Part shown: piece by piece, positions 46,923 to 58,000 of the stretch
How the letters are laid out: each line of letters begins with the position of its first letter
How positions within the stretch are numbered: position 1 is the stretch's first letter
Made by a program: the position numbers and the translations under genes
Source: Pleodorina starrii
Lineage: Eukaryota > Chlorophyta > Chlorophyceae > Chlamydomonadales > Volvocaceae
DNA length: 64,000 bases
NCBI GenBank assembly: GCA_030267565.1
Contig: BRXU01000016.1
Location: forward strand, 2,560,501 to 2,624,500
Direction: 5' to 3'
The notes under the pieces: model-generated
What the model was told of the DNA's origin: nothing
The model's database searches: none
Seen by the model: only the letters and a program-made list of their open reading frames with translations

Positions 46923-49900
46923 TCAGGCGAGATACCGCGTCCGTTCATCCGGCTCCAGCTCCGGAACCGACGGCTTGTGGACCGACAGAGTCCCTGCCTC
47001 CGCCGCCGCCACCACCGCCGCGGCGCCGCCGCGCGTGCGGCCGCGCCTGCGGCCGCCGCTGCCGCCGCCGCCGCCGCCTGCAGCCGCGCCGGCCGCGCGC
47101 CGCGGCTCCGCCGCCGCGCCCGCCGCCGCGTGCTGCGTCTTCACCGACCGCGTCCGCATCACGGCCGGCTGCAGCGGCTTGCTCGCCGCCGCCAGCGCCG
47201 CTGCCGCCACGGTGACGGCGGCGGACGCCTTTGACGCCTCGAACGCCGCTGCCGCTTCATCCGGGTCGTCCAAGCTGTTGACGGCACTGGTGTCCGTGGC
47301 GCTGCCGCTGCCGCTGCCACTGCCACTGCCGCTGCGGTGCTTCCGCGCGCCCTTGGCGGTTCCCAGGGTGGTGTGGACGCTACCCAGGGTCGCGGTGCTG
47401 CCGCTGTTGCTGCTGACAGTGCCCGGCCCGAGCCCGTGCGCGTTGGCGCCGGCGCCCGTGGCGTAGCCAGCGGCGGCGGCGGCGGCGCCGCCGCCGCCGC
47501 CGGCGCCGCTCTGGGGGGCTGCCCCGCCGCCGTGCGGCGGCCGCCCCAGCCCGTACATCTCCCGCCCGGCGGAGGCGTGGCGCGGCATGGCTGCAGCGGC
47601 GGCGGCGCTGGGGCCCTTCATGCCGAGGCCGTACATGTCGCGTCCCGTGGAGGCGTGCCGTGGCAGCGCCGCTGCGGCGGCCGCCGCGGCGGCGTGCAGC
47701 AGGTAGGCGTCCTCCGGCACGGGGCAGCCCTCCGCCGCCGCCAGCGCCGCCTCCGCCGCAGTGCGGTCCGCGTGTCTGGCGCTGCACAGCTCCTGTTCCT
47801 TGGCGCCCACCGGGCTGGGGCAGCTGGGCAGCTGGCGGATGGCCTGGTTCCATTTGAGCTTGCTGGTGATGCCCTCGTACCTGCAGGGCAGGGCAGCGAC
47901 ACACCAGCCACCGCAGCCACCGCCGCCAGCCGTCAGCCGCCAGCCGTCAGCCGCCAGCCGTGTTGGAAACTTGCAAAGCTGAGCAGAACCCATCCGAAAC
48001 CCAAAATGCGTCCGGTGGCGAACCGACCCAAATGTGTCAGCGTCGGCGTCAGTGTCAGCAAAGCCCGCCCGGAGACAAACCCCACACGCACGCACACGGT
48101 TCCGTCGCCAAACCAGCGCCGTCGCTGCGTCCCGACCCAAGGGCGCCCAGGCCGCCTGTCCCACCCCCTACCCGCTCACCCACCCTTCCTGTATCAAAAA
48201 CGAACCAGGAACCACCCACCCAGAAGTAAGCGCTCGCACACCCTCTCAACCAACCCAACCACCCCATATCAAACCCTTCCCCCATCCACACATACACCCA
48301 CGCCCACCACCACCACCACCCACCCACGTCGCCCCCCAGCACGCACCAGTCGGTGTCCATGGGCCCCAGGCTGATGATGGGCAGGGGGCAGAGCGAGGTG
48401 GTGAAGAAGAGCGAGGTGCCTCGCCGCACACGCATGGGCTTCTTGCCGTCGAACGAGGCGCGCGCGTGGGAGCGGGCGCAGGTGGGCAGATGCACACAGA
48501 TGGAGGAGGACTCGGGGATCACCACGGGCCTGATCCGGAGGGGGGGGCGGAGGGACGGGGCGGCGGGAGGCCCGGGGGACGGGGGCGGGGGGAGAGGGGT
48601 TGCGTCAGAAAAGACCTCCACGCGCAGCAAGCAGACCGTAGCAAAGGGTGCGAAAGGGGCGCCCACCATACGCCACCAGTCGCACGCCGCAGCTTCATTT
48701 GTGGGCACCGGCCGGGCAAGGTCGTGCTCCTGCTCCTGCCTGGGTGCAGCACTCATCCGGGCGGAGGAGGAGTGTGTGGAAGGGGGATGCGTCATGCCAG
48801 TGCCGGTGCCAGACCGGGCTACACAACGCCAGGCCACGACGCTGCGCGCGCTCCCGCCGCCGCCGCCGCCGTCTGTGCCGCCGTTCGTCCGGCAGCACAA
48901 GAAACAAATCGAGTCTCCTCCTCCGCCTCCTCCTGAGGTAACCACCTGCTGGGAGGTCAAGGCAGCCCTTAAGATTCCCCGCCACCACCAGGCCCAGCCC
49001 TGCCCGCTGCGGGACGCCGCTCCGCTCCGCTCCGACGCGACGCCGCTCCGCTCCACCCCCGCCTGCCGGCCCTCTCACCGGTCTCACCCGAGGCAGCGCC
49101 GACACCCCACAACAACCTGCCACACACACACACACATACCAGCCGCAGTCCCTTATCCCACTCTCCCACCGCCCGGCCACCGGCCCCACGACGCCGGCGC
49201 CGTGCCATACATGGCACACCCCCAAACACACGTCACGGCACACCGCGCAACGCAGGCACGCCACACACCCGGGCCTCACACCCGGGCCTCACATCCGGCC
49301 CCCGCCCCGCCCCTCCCGCACCTGAAGGACAGCGACAGCGGCGCGATGGGCGTGAAGACGGTGCAGGGCACCGAGGGCGCCACCATGGGACCCCCCGCCG
49401 ACATGGAGTATGCGGTGGAGCCCGAGGGGGTGGAGATGATGAGGCCGTCCGCCTCCACGTTGGTCACGTAGCTGCCGTCCACGAAGATCTCCAGCAGCAC
49501 TGCGCCAGGGAAGGCGCCGCGGTCCAACACACACCTGGAAACGATCGGGGAAGGGGACGGGGGATAGGGGAAGGGGACGGGGGAGTGAGCGACGGACATG
49601 GGCGGCGCGTGTGGCGAGGAAGGCGAGGAACGCGAGCGGGAGCCGAGGCGCTTGGTGTGTATGCCAATGACGCCATACCGGATCCGCCGCCGCCCCGGCT
49701 CGGCGGTGCTGTTACCACCGCCCTGTGTCCTAAGGGTGCGTTTCACCGTTGGGTTGAAGCGCTTGCCACTGCCACCGCATCCCACCACCACCACCGCCGT
49801 CGACCTCGCTCTCTCCCCCGCCCCAAAGCCTTCCCTCTCCACAGGAACGTTCCCTCCCCCGGGGCAACCCGGGGCAACCCAGCCGCGCCCCAAAGCCCCC

Positions 49901-52275
49901 CCCCCAATCTCGTCCTCGCGCCCTCACTCGTTCAGCACGTGGTGTACGGCTTCCAGCCGGCCGTCGTACACCACCTCGCAGCGCTTGCGCGTCCGCAACG
50001 TGCAGTATATCGGCTGGCTGTCCGTGTCCAGCACTCGCTCCAGGGTGGATTCGAACTTGCACGCGTCGAAGGGCGTCAGAAAGCCCAGCGTGCCCATGGC
50101 AAAACAAAGCATGGGCGGCAGGGGCTCGTCCTGGGCAGGTAGGAGCAGCCGGATTAGGCAGGGAGAGCGGGACGATGTGAGAAGGAGAGGTAAGAGGAAG
50201 AACGCGGGGTAGTGTACAAGGGAGGGTATCAGCGATCAGGCGCAGGCAGGAAGGAGCGTGATCGGGTCGATTCCGGCTCCGACAGACACGTTATCAGTTG
50301 CACCAAATCTGACCAAATGGTTGTTTTGCTCGCTGGGTTTGGCCCCCCCTTCCGGGTCCGCGGCTTCAGCCCTCGGGAGGACGCGGCGCGGGGGTTCGCC
50401 CAACGGGTCGCCCAGAACCGACCCGTGGGTCTTTGCGTTACGTCAGATCAGGCGGGAGGCGAGACACGCATGTGCCGTACCGTGCCGTACCATGCCGTAC
50501 CTCCTCGAACAGCGACGTCAGGTAGAGCACCGTGCCGTCTCCGCCCAGCGAGATGCAAAAGTCAATGTCGTTGTGGTTGGTGTGCGCGTCAAAGACGCTG
50601 AACTCCTGCAGGCCCCGGCGAGGGCGGCAGGCAGGCAGGCAGGAAAAGAGGCGGCAGACGAGGCAGCAGGCAGGCAAGGGAAGGCAGCCTTCGAGCGGGG
50701 CAGCGGGGGGAACCCGGGGGCGTGTGGAGCGGCGTCGGTGGAGCGGTGGTGCAAGCTTTCCATGTGAGCCCCCGGGAGCTCAGAAGCGCAACTCGCTCCA
50801 CTGGCCCCGTTGTCCTAACCTGATCTGACCTGACCGACCGATCCGTCCGTTGCGGCATTACGAAGAGGAAAACCCCGGAGAGCTGCCGAGCGCTGCGGAG
50901 GGCAGGTCAGGCGGACCGGACGGGGTCCACCGGTCGCCGGTTCGCGGGCGGGCGTGGTGCCGGGCGGGGGGGCCGGGAAGAATGCGGGAAGGCGGGAACA
51001 AGGGCGTGAGGCGCCCCCCTTCCCGGGCGTCTCCGGTCCTCCCGGCGACCGCATCCGCTGCCAGTTCGGTCCGGTGGCGACCCACATTGCGGACTACTTT
51101 CCAAAGCAGGCATGGGAGGTCGCCTGCTGGGTCAGCGACGGCCCTGACTCGTCACCCGTCCTCTCCACGCCTTCCCCAGGGCTACCGGGCTTCCGTGTCC
51201 GCCCAGGCACCGGCACCAGCAAGCCGACCGCAGCCGTGCACATGCGCACGACTGCTGAGGGGATCGGCCGGTCGCAGACAGCCGAGGACCGTCCATCATA
51301 TAGGGGTAGGGGGTAGGGTGCGTGCGGCCGCTTTGGCTGTGGCAGCAGCAGCACCTGTGGCGACCGCCATGATGCCACACGGTGGCTGTCGCCTGTCCGT
51401 GTCCCGCCAAAGCACCTCCAGCGCAGTCCGGGCGCTTTTTTGTGGCCCACCCGCTGGGCTGCTGCTGTCCGATGCGTTGGTTGCCGCCTCCGCAGAACAC
51501 CCGGCGGTGGGCTGGGGGCAAACGTACTGCTCCCACATCGCCAAGAGCACAGGGCTCGGGCAGCTGGTTTGCCCGGGAAGGCTGCGCTGTCGCGGGGGCC
51601 GACCTCGAGCAACGTCTCCCATCCTCCGGCGACACACCTTGAACTCGGCGGCCCACACGACCCGCTCCACGAACACCTCGATGCCCCGCGCTTGCAACCA
51701 GCTGCCGATCTCTTGGAGCTTCGCGGAGGCCGCCGGTTCCTTGGGTTTCTTAACGATGAGCACCTTCTTAGGGGCGCCGGGCTGCCACTGCAAGTTCCGG
51801 GGAATTGCAGCAGAGACGCAAGCGGCGCTTTGAAAGATCGAATTATTAAGGATCTGGGGCGACGAGGCAGTCCTTCCTCCGGCATGAACGGCCGAGCAAG
51901 GTCGCAGGGACGTTGGGCGCGGACATTCCAGACCAACGGCCAAGCAAGAGGCCTCCCGCCCACCTTGAGTAGGGCTCGTCGACGCAACCTAAGAGCCGGC
52001 GAGTCGTTGTACTTGACGGAAGCGCCACGGATAATGCCCATCTCGAATTCGGTGCCCGCAGACGACACGGACCGCCCCAACCCCGCGCTTGAGCTGCCAC
52101 CATCCATGCTCGAAAGTTGACGTGGAGTTTGACACGCTGCTATGACGCTTTTGTGGTGCGCAACATGCAATGGTCTACACTGCCGCAAGAAAACATGCCC
52201 GGCAGCAGCTGACGTATAAGCAGGCGAGGCTGCGCCTGTCGAAACTGCCATGCGCAAACAAAAACGACGAAGCAT
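46923..52275 (-). CDS. NADK: NAD(H) kinase with long low-complexity C-terminal tail
   Basis: Predicted 707 aa. Exons in transcript order: 52275-51964, 51787-51638, 50605-50501, 50130-49928, 49534-49322, 48529-48347, 47880-46923; every phase fits. The enzyme phosphorylates NAD to NADP. The N terminus (MLRRFCLRMAVSTGAASPAY) resembles an organelle leader. Catalytic marks are KKVLIVKKPKE, LGGDGTVLYLTSLF (GGDGT at 175-179), MGTLGFLTPF, the LNE motif near 255-257, DGLIISTPSGSTAYSMSAGG, PIAPLSLSFRPVVIPE and ARASFDGKK. The domain ends near residue 400 with YEGITSKLKWNQAIRQLP. The remaining 300 residues are Ala/Gly/Ser-rich and probably disordered, with a duplicated PRHASxGRxMYGLG motif (47622-47663 and 47544-47588). 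The start is the first ATG after an in-frame stop region and shares a 239-bp promoter with the next gene. No TGTAA signal was found downstream. Confidence 0.92.
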
Positions 52276-52514
52276 CAATCCATAAGCAGGTCACAGGGAC
52301 ACGATGTGGATGTCAGGGTTGTCGGAAACCGTCCTCTGAAACGCAGCTTAAAACGGTAAGTGGATGCGAGTAAGCGTCGGGTTCAGTGTCACAGAAATAC
52401 CAGGTGGTCTGCGCCTGGACCTGGACCTGGTCGCATGCAGTCAGTACTTTGGAGAAGGACAATCGCACGATCCGCGCGGCGGGACGATCATTACAAACGG
52501 CGCTCCGAAACGAC
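52276..52514. promoter_or_regulatory. Divergent promoter region, NAD kinase / small membrane protein gene
   Basis: The start codons face away from each other across 239 bases. No clear core element was identified. The coding frame of the + gene stays open upstream to 52386 without an ATG. Confidence 0.45.
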
Positions 52515-53162
52515 ATGAATATTACAACTCAAGGAGCTATTCGGTCTGTTGTTCTGCCAAAGAAGATGGCCTCTTCGACCTTAACACGAAGGCGGCCCAA
52601 AGTGCCCATCGGCTTGCAAATTCGACACCATGGCGCCGGAGGAGAGCCCTACTGGGCAGTTGTCGCCGTCCAGTCTATGCCCTCAGCCAGTGTTAGCGTA
52701 TTGCAACCCTATGACAGCTCGTGGCAGCGGCGCCCGAAGGACAAGAGCTGTGTGGCCGTTACGTTCGTCGACGAGCTGTCTGATAAGCCCTCATCCCCCG
52801 ACTTGGAAGGGCGCACCGTGTATGTGACGCGGGAATGGCTGGAAAGCTGCTTCCTGGAACCCACCTGGGAGGAATTTGAGTGCTCCGAAGTGAGGGTGCT
52901 CGGCGCCTCGGTGGGCATCATGACTGGCCTGCTCCCGCCCGTGCCCAGCGCCGCCAATAAGCGCGGAGGGCACATCCTTGCGGGCGCATTCGGGGCTTCG
53001 ACGCTGTACCGCGCGCTGCCGCTGCTGCTGCTGAACGTCGGTCTGGCTGTGCTGCTGTGGCTTGCAGTCCGTTACGTGGACTTCGTTGTCTCCTCTCCCC
53101 CTGCCCCAGTCAGTCCTAGCGCCGACCGCCCGTGGAGGGCTGCGGCTCGCGGCGCGGTGTAG
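52515..53162 (+). CDS. Hypothetical protein with one C-terminal membrane segment
   Basis: Single-exon frame of 215 aa starting at the first ATG (MNITTQGAIRSVVLPKK). The family is not recognised. Residues 1-45 are basic (SSTLTRRRPKV). Residues about 46-130 look like a small mixed alpha/beta domain (PYWAVVAVQS, CVAVTFVDELSD, GRTVYVTREWLESCF). Residues 167-191 form one strongly hydrophobic helix (ALPLLLLNVGLAVLLWLAV), leaving a 24-residue Pro/Arg-rich tail. That topology suits a membrane-anchored protein of the ER, mitochondrial or plastid envelope. Codon use matches neighbouring genes. The start could lie upstream if an unseen exon joins the frame open from 52386. It faces away from NAD kinase. 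Confidence 0.6.
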   Translation: MNITTQGAIRSVVLPKKMASSTLTRRRPKVPIGLQIRHHGAGGEPYWAVVAVQSMPSASVSVLQPYDSSWQRRPKDKSCVAVTFVDELSDKPSSPDLEGRTVYVTREWLESCFLEPTWEEFECSEVRVLGASVGIMTGLLPPVPSAANKRGGHILAGAFGASTLYRALPLLLLNVGLAVLLWLAVRYVDFVVSSPPAPVSPSADRPWRAAARGAV

Positions 53163-53530
53163 TCGAGCTTTGGTGGGGTCGGGGCTGCAGACTCATCGCT
53201 GCCGGTCGCGGGTTTCCAGCGGTGATGTCGCCAGTACATAATACATACACATATACCGTAATGCATTGGAAAGCCACGTGTTCTTAAGTTGTCAGCATAC
53301 GGTAAGTTGTCGTGATGCCGCGCGGCGTGATCCCTGGGGCGCTGCTCTGGCCTGTGCGGTGCTGCGGGCTGTGTGCGGTGCTGCAGATCATGACGTTGCG
53401 GCCCGCTTGGTTTCGGTGCCGCTTTTGGGGAGGAGCCGCGCGGAACGGCAGGCGGGCAGGTCGTAACATGCTTGAAGGGGCAGCTGTTGTTTCATGTTCT
53501 TGTTCTTGTTGTTCCTGTTGCTGCCGGCAT

Positions 53531-53563
53531 TACTGCACCTGTGCCGGCAGCACAGGTGCAGTA
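53531..53563. repeat. Perfect 14-bp inverted repeat with 5-base loop
   Basis: Arms at 53531-53544 (TACTGCACCTGTGC) and 53550-53563 are exact reverse complements around the loop CGGCA. It lies 369 bases downstream of the small membrane protein stop, possibly inside its 3' untranslated region. Confidence 0.95.
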
Positions 53564-53709
53564 GTATTTGATCAGACCGCGATTCGATGGCTGTACCCTC
53601 GGCGCGCTCATTGTCAAAAGGGGCAGCAGACATCTCCTTGCTGTCTTTTTCGAGAAGTGGCGGTGGACGCGAGTCAGGTGGAGATGTGAGGTGCCAGCTG
53701 TAGTGCAGC

Positions 53710-53725
53710 ACGGTACGGTACGGTA
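53710..53725 (+). repeat. (CGGTA)3 repeat
   Basis: Three adjacent CGGTA units, one of several TACGGTA clusters scattered through the window. Confidence 0.9.
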
Positions 53726-55017
53726 TGCAGCAGGCAGCAGACAGCTTACAGTTGCGGTCTGATGCCGGGGACCGCCGACCGGGCTGCGGGAAGGGAAGGG
53801 ACGCTGGGTGCGCGGAGGTCTGCAGGAAGGCTTCGCGGTACTGATCTCCCCCTGACCCGGATGCACTGAGTTGCGGACTACTGTATGGTCCGAGAGGGGG
53901 GATGTCGCACTTGCTGCGTGCGCTGCGTTGCAAACGAGTAATTGTTCTGTCGTGAGAGTACGGCAGCCGCGCAGTACGTCCTACCGTAGTAGCCGAACCG
54001 GGCTTTGCCCCTTGCGACAACAACACCTTTTTGGCCTCTCCCTCAGCGCCAGCTCGGCGTCCCCAGCCCGGCACCCGGCTCCGGGCGCCACCAGCCACCA
54101 GCGGTGACCCCACACCCGCAGTCATACCACCAGGGGAGGTGGTGAGCTGCAGAAACAACAAAAGGCCTCTCCAAAACTTTCGTTAACCCTCGTAAATTTT
54201 CATGAAACCCTGACCCTCTGTCAACACGCGGACTCCCTACATCGGACTGCCAACACGGCAAGCGCTGGCTGGGGCTGGCTGGCTGGGCAGGGCCCCGGTA
54301 AAGCGGCCATCCCGCTCCGCGCGGCGCCTCTCCGCGTCTTCGGGCTGCACAGCGACCGGCCTGTGGCCTGCTCCTGCCCCTGCCCCCGCAGCAGCACCAG
54401 CAGCAGCACGGCACAACAATCTACTGGTGGTGCGATGGTGCCCCGCGATGCTTCCGGCGCTGCGTGCCCCCTCTCCCCAATGGCGGCCTCCGCGGGGCAC
54501 TCCACAGCCTCCGCGGCGGCAGGGCTGCAGCATCGTCTTTGTTGCCCCGTCAGCACCTCCGGTGCGGAGCACGCTCTGCGCCTACCTCTGGGCTCCGAGA
54601 CCTGACCAGCAGATACGGTACAGGCGGATTTAGATCATCATCCTCAAGCTGCCGTTTGTCCGTCCGTTCGCGCGCCTGTCGGACGCCAGCCGTGCATTTT
54701 GGCGGCGCCCGCCGTCGTACGCCGTTTCAAGCGCGCAGCATTCCGTCTTCAAACTTGGCAGCTAAGATGTGCTGCAGTAGTGTTGTGCTTAGTACTTGCG
54801 CAATGCAGTCTTCCTACGCTCTCCAGCTGGCGAGAACGGAGCCTGGCTTCCAGACGCGGGGTCGTTTTGATCCGCGCTGACGTATTGCCGGAACGGACAC
54901 TTTTGCTTCCTCTCCTAAACCTTTTTCTTGTCGTTAGCTCCAGCTCTTTCATCATCCAACCGAAGAAAAATCTCTCATCTGCCCCTAAGAGCCGTCTGGT
55001 TACTTCAGCTCGCCGAA

Positions 55018-58000
55018 ATGGAGATGCAGGGTCTGAACCCGCAGCGGCCGCCTGAGCCGGTCACGGCCAGCGGTGGCCCCTTCAGCGAGATACAGCCTCT
55101 GCTGCAACAGCCGGGCGGCGCCGTGGCCGCCCCGCCTGCAGGGCCCGGCTTTGGGCACCCGACTCCGACGATTCCCGGCCCTTCAGGTGGGTCAGGCCAT
55201 CGCGGCGCGCGCCATCGGGCCCCAGTCCTTCACTCTCGATGCCTCGATGTAAAAACAAAACAGCGACCCGAGCCTCTACAATGGCATATTTGCGGTCCAA
55301 GTTCGTCCGACTGCAGCTGCGTCCAAAGCGGCCCCGGATGACTGGCGAGGAGCAGGGCGAGGGTGATTCATGGCGACGCGGGAAAGCGCACTGCTGACCC
55401 GTGGGTCGGTGGTCGCTCCGCGCAGTCTTCCGACCCACATCGTCCTACGGCGTCCTTCGCCGCGTGCACCTTCGCCGTGCGCGCATTTGTAACGCATGTA
55501 ACTTCTTTCCGTGTATGCTGCTGCTGCTGCTGCTGCTACAACAGTAGACCCCGGCAGTAGAACCCGGCTCATGGCACGTGTCACCAACCCCTGCGGTCGT
55601 TCCCCCGCTGGGCCCCCGACCCAAATCCGCCGCGGCGGCGCCCCATGCCCTTCCAAACCCGGCCTCCAGCCCACCACCGCTCGTGCCGCCGAGCATCTCG
55701 GCCCCCGCGCTGCGCCGCCCATGTCACAGCAACCCAACGCTTGACCTCCCCCGCTCGCGCCTTCCTCCCCCTAGCACTACGTCTGTTCGCCCTCAGGGTC
55801 GCCTCTCTCGGTTGCTTGGCTGCGGTTCTCATTTGCTTTACCCCCACATACGCACACCCAGATTACCCACTCCCACTCCCTCCTGCAGACCCCGCGGCCG
55901 CCGGCTACTGGGCGCGGATGAAGGCGCGGGCTCAGCGGCAGATCGCGAGCCTGCGCGAGAAGGCGGTGGAGGCGCGGCGTCTGGAGCTGCGCAGCGCGGG
56001 GGAGAACCTCTCGGCGGTCAAGGTGGCGGCGCAGGTGGGCGGGGGGGTGGGTCTGTGTGTGGGTCTGCGTCTGTGTGCCGGTAGTACAGTACGGTACATA
56101 TATTATGTATCTACCTTTATATAAAGGTATATATAGGTACATATTGGTATATAGGTATACATTTATATAATTTCCCCCCCCAAAAGCTTCTCAACCACGA
56201 AGCTCAATTTCGTTCCCTTTTATCGACGAATCCGTTCTGCAACTGTGTATGTCGGTGTACGATACTGTGTACGACAGGAGGTTGTCGCGGAGCGCACCTC
56301 CTGGGTGGAGCGAGGCCGGCGGGCCTGGGCGCTGGTTCAGTTGCTGGACAGCGGCCCGCTGGCCAAGTGGGCGGCGAGGGCCATGGTGTGCGCCTTCTAC
56401 GTCAACCAGGTGGGAGGGGAGGGCAACCAGGGGGGGAGGGCGACCATGGGGGGTTATCCACGGGGGAGGGGAGAGGGGGAGGGAGTTGAATGGCGTCGAA
56501 TGGCGTAGTGGGAGGGGATAGGTGGTGCGGGTCGGTGCGGGTCGGTGGGTGGGTCGGTGGAGTGTTGGTGCGGGTCGGTGAGCTGGTGGGTTGGGCGGGC
56601 GGGACAACAACTCCCGCTCCCGCTCCGTCCTCCGTCCTCCTCTTCTCCCGATTCTGCTCCCCCCGGGGCATCGCTTCCTCCATCCTGGTTTGTAACCCGC
56701 CTTCCCGCTTCCCCGTTTCCCCTCCCTCCCTGCATCCCTCCTTCCCTCCCGCGTCTCGTCTGACCTGTGTGTGTATGTGTGCGTGTGCGTGTGTTGGGGT
56801 TTTGGCGGCTGTTGTGTATGCATGCATGTGTATGTGTGGTGGTGGTGGGGGATGTTGCCCTGCCGCAGGTGGCTGAGGCGATGGAGCTGTGGGTGCATTT
56901 GAGGAATGCGCCCATCAGGAGGCGCTGGGCGGACGAGCCGCCGCCCCGCCCGCCCGCGTTCCCCGTCCTCATGGTGCGCCGTAGCTGGGAGGGGAGGGGG
57001 GGGCGGGTTGGGATCCGGGTCAGGGTTCGGGTTCGGGTTCGGGTGGCGGGGTGGGGCAGGACGGGGCGTATGTGGGCGCCGTCCCGCGGGTCGCTCCACG
57101 ACCTCCCCCGGGTACACGCCGCGCCGCGCCGCGCCGCTCCATCTTATCTTATCTTAATACTATTTGCATCCGCATGCATTAACCCGTCTGTGTCCTCCGT
57201 CATTACCTGGCCGCCCTCCCTCCCGGCCTCCCCGCCGCTGCAACCGGATTCCCAACGCTCACCCCAATATTGCTGTCTACGTCGCTGTCTACGTCGCTGA
57301 CCTCCGCACCCTCGGTCCCCTTCCCCTCTGTCCCCGCGGCCCCCTTCCCCTCGCCTTGCACGGCATTACACTCTTCATATCCCCCCTCGCCACATACACA
57401 CACATACACATACACACACATACACACGTATACACCCCCCTCCACGCTGCAGGTGGCGGTTCTGCTGCCCTGCGCGCTGCTGTGCGCTTGCGGTCTGCTG
57501 GTGCCGCTGACCGGGGGGGCGCTGCTGGCGAGCACGCTGTACGAGGACGCCCGGCTGACGTGGCGCCAGATCCTCAGTATCGTACGGTACGGCAGCAGGC
57601 CCACGGAGCTGCTGGCCAAGCGACTGGCAATGGTGGGTGGGTGGGTGGGTGGGTGAGAGAGCGCAGAGGAATGCGGTTGCGGCGCGGCGCCGTGACGGAT
57701 GTTGCGATTCATCATCCTTTGCAATTCGTACGTACTGTGAGCAGTACCCGTATTTTGCGATTGATGATAATGCGGTATGGACTGCGAGTACGGGTGTGTG
57801 TCGTACTGCAGTGGTGCGTTTCGGTGCGATGCAGCGGAATCTATGTGGAGATGAGTTGGGGCCGACCCGTAACCGTAACCGCCAACCGTAATCGTAACCG
57901 TAACCATAACCGGCAACCGGGTTGGGGCAGCGCCCACCCGACATGCTTTAGCAGGACAGCAGTTCTTAGCACGCCGACGTACCCGAACCATCTTAAGGCC

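Larger units (their letters stand above)
53163..55017. other. Spacer between small membrane protein gene and SURF4-like gene
   Basis: About 1.85 kb with no supportable coding exon. It contains a perfect 14-bp hairpin at 53531-53563 and a TACGG repeat at 53710-53725. The right part should hold the promoter and 5' untranslated region of the SURF4-like gene. Confidence 0.5.

Noticed and set aside
53388..54161. 257-codon frame on the - strand between the small membrane gene and the SURF4-like gene
   Set aside because: It runs through the hairpin and the CGGTA repeat, has no domain, and its composition looks like translated non-coding DNA.
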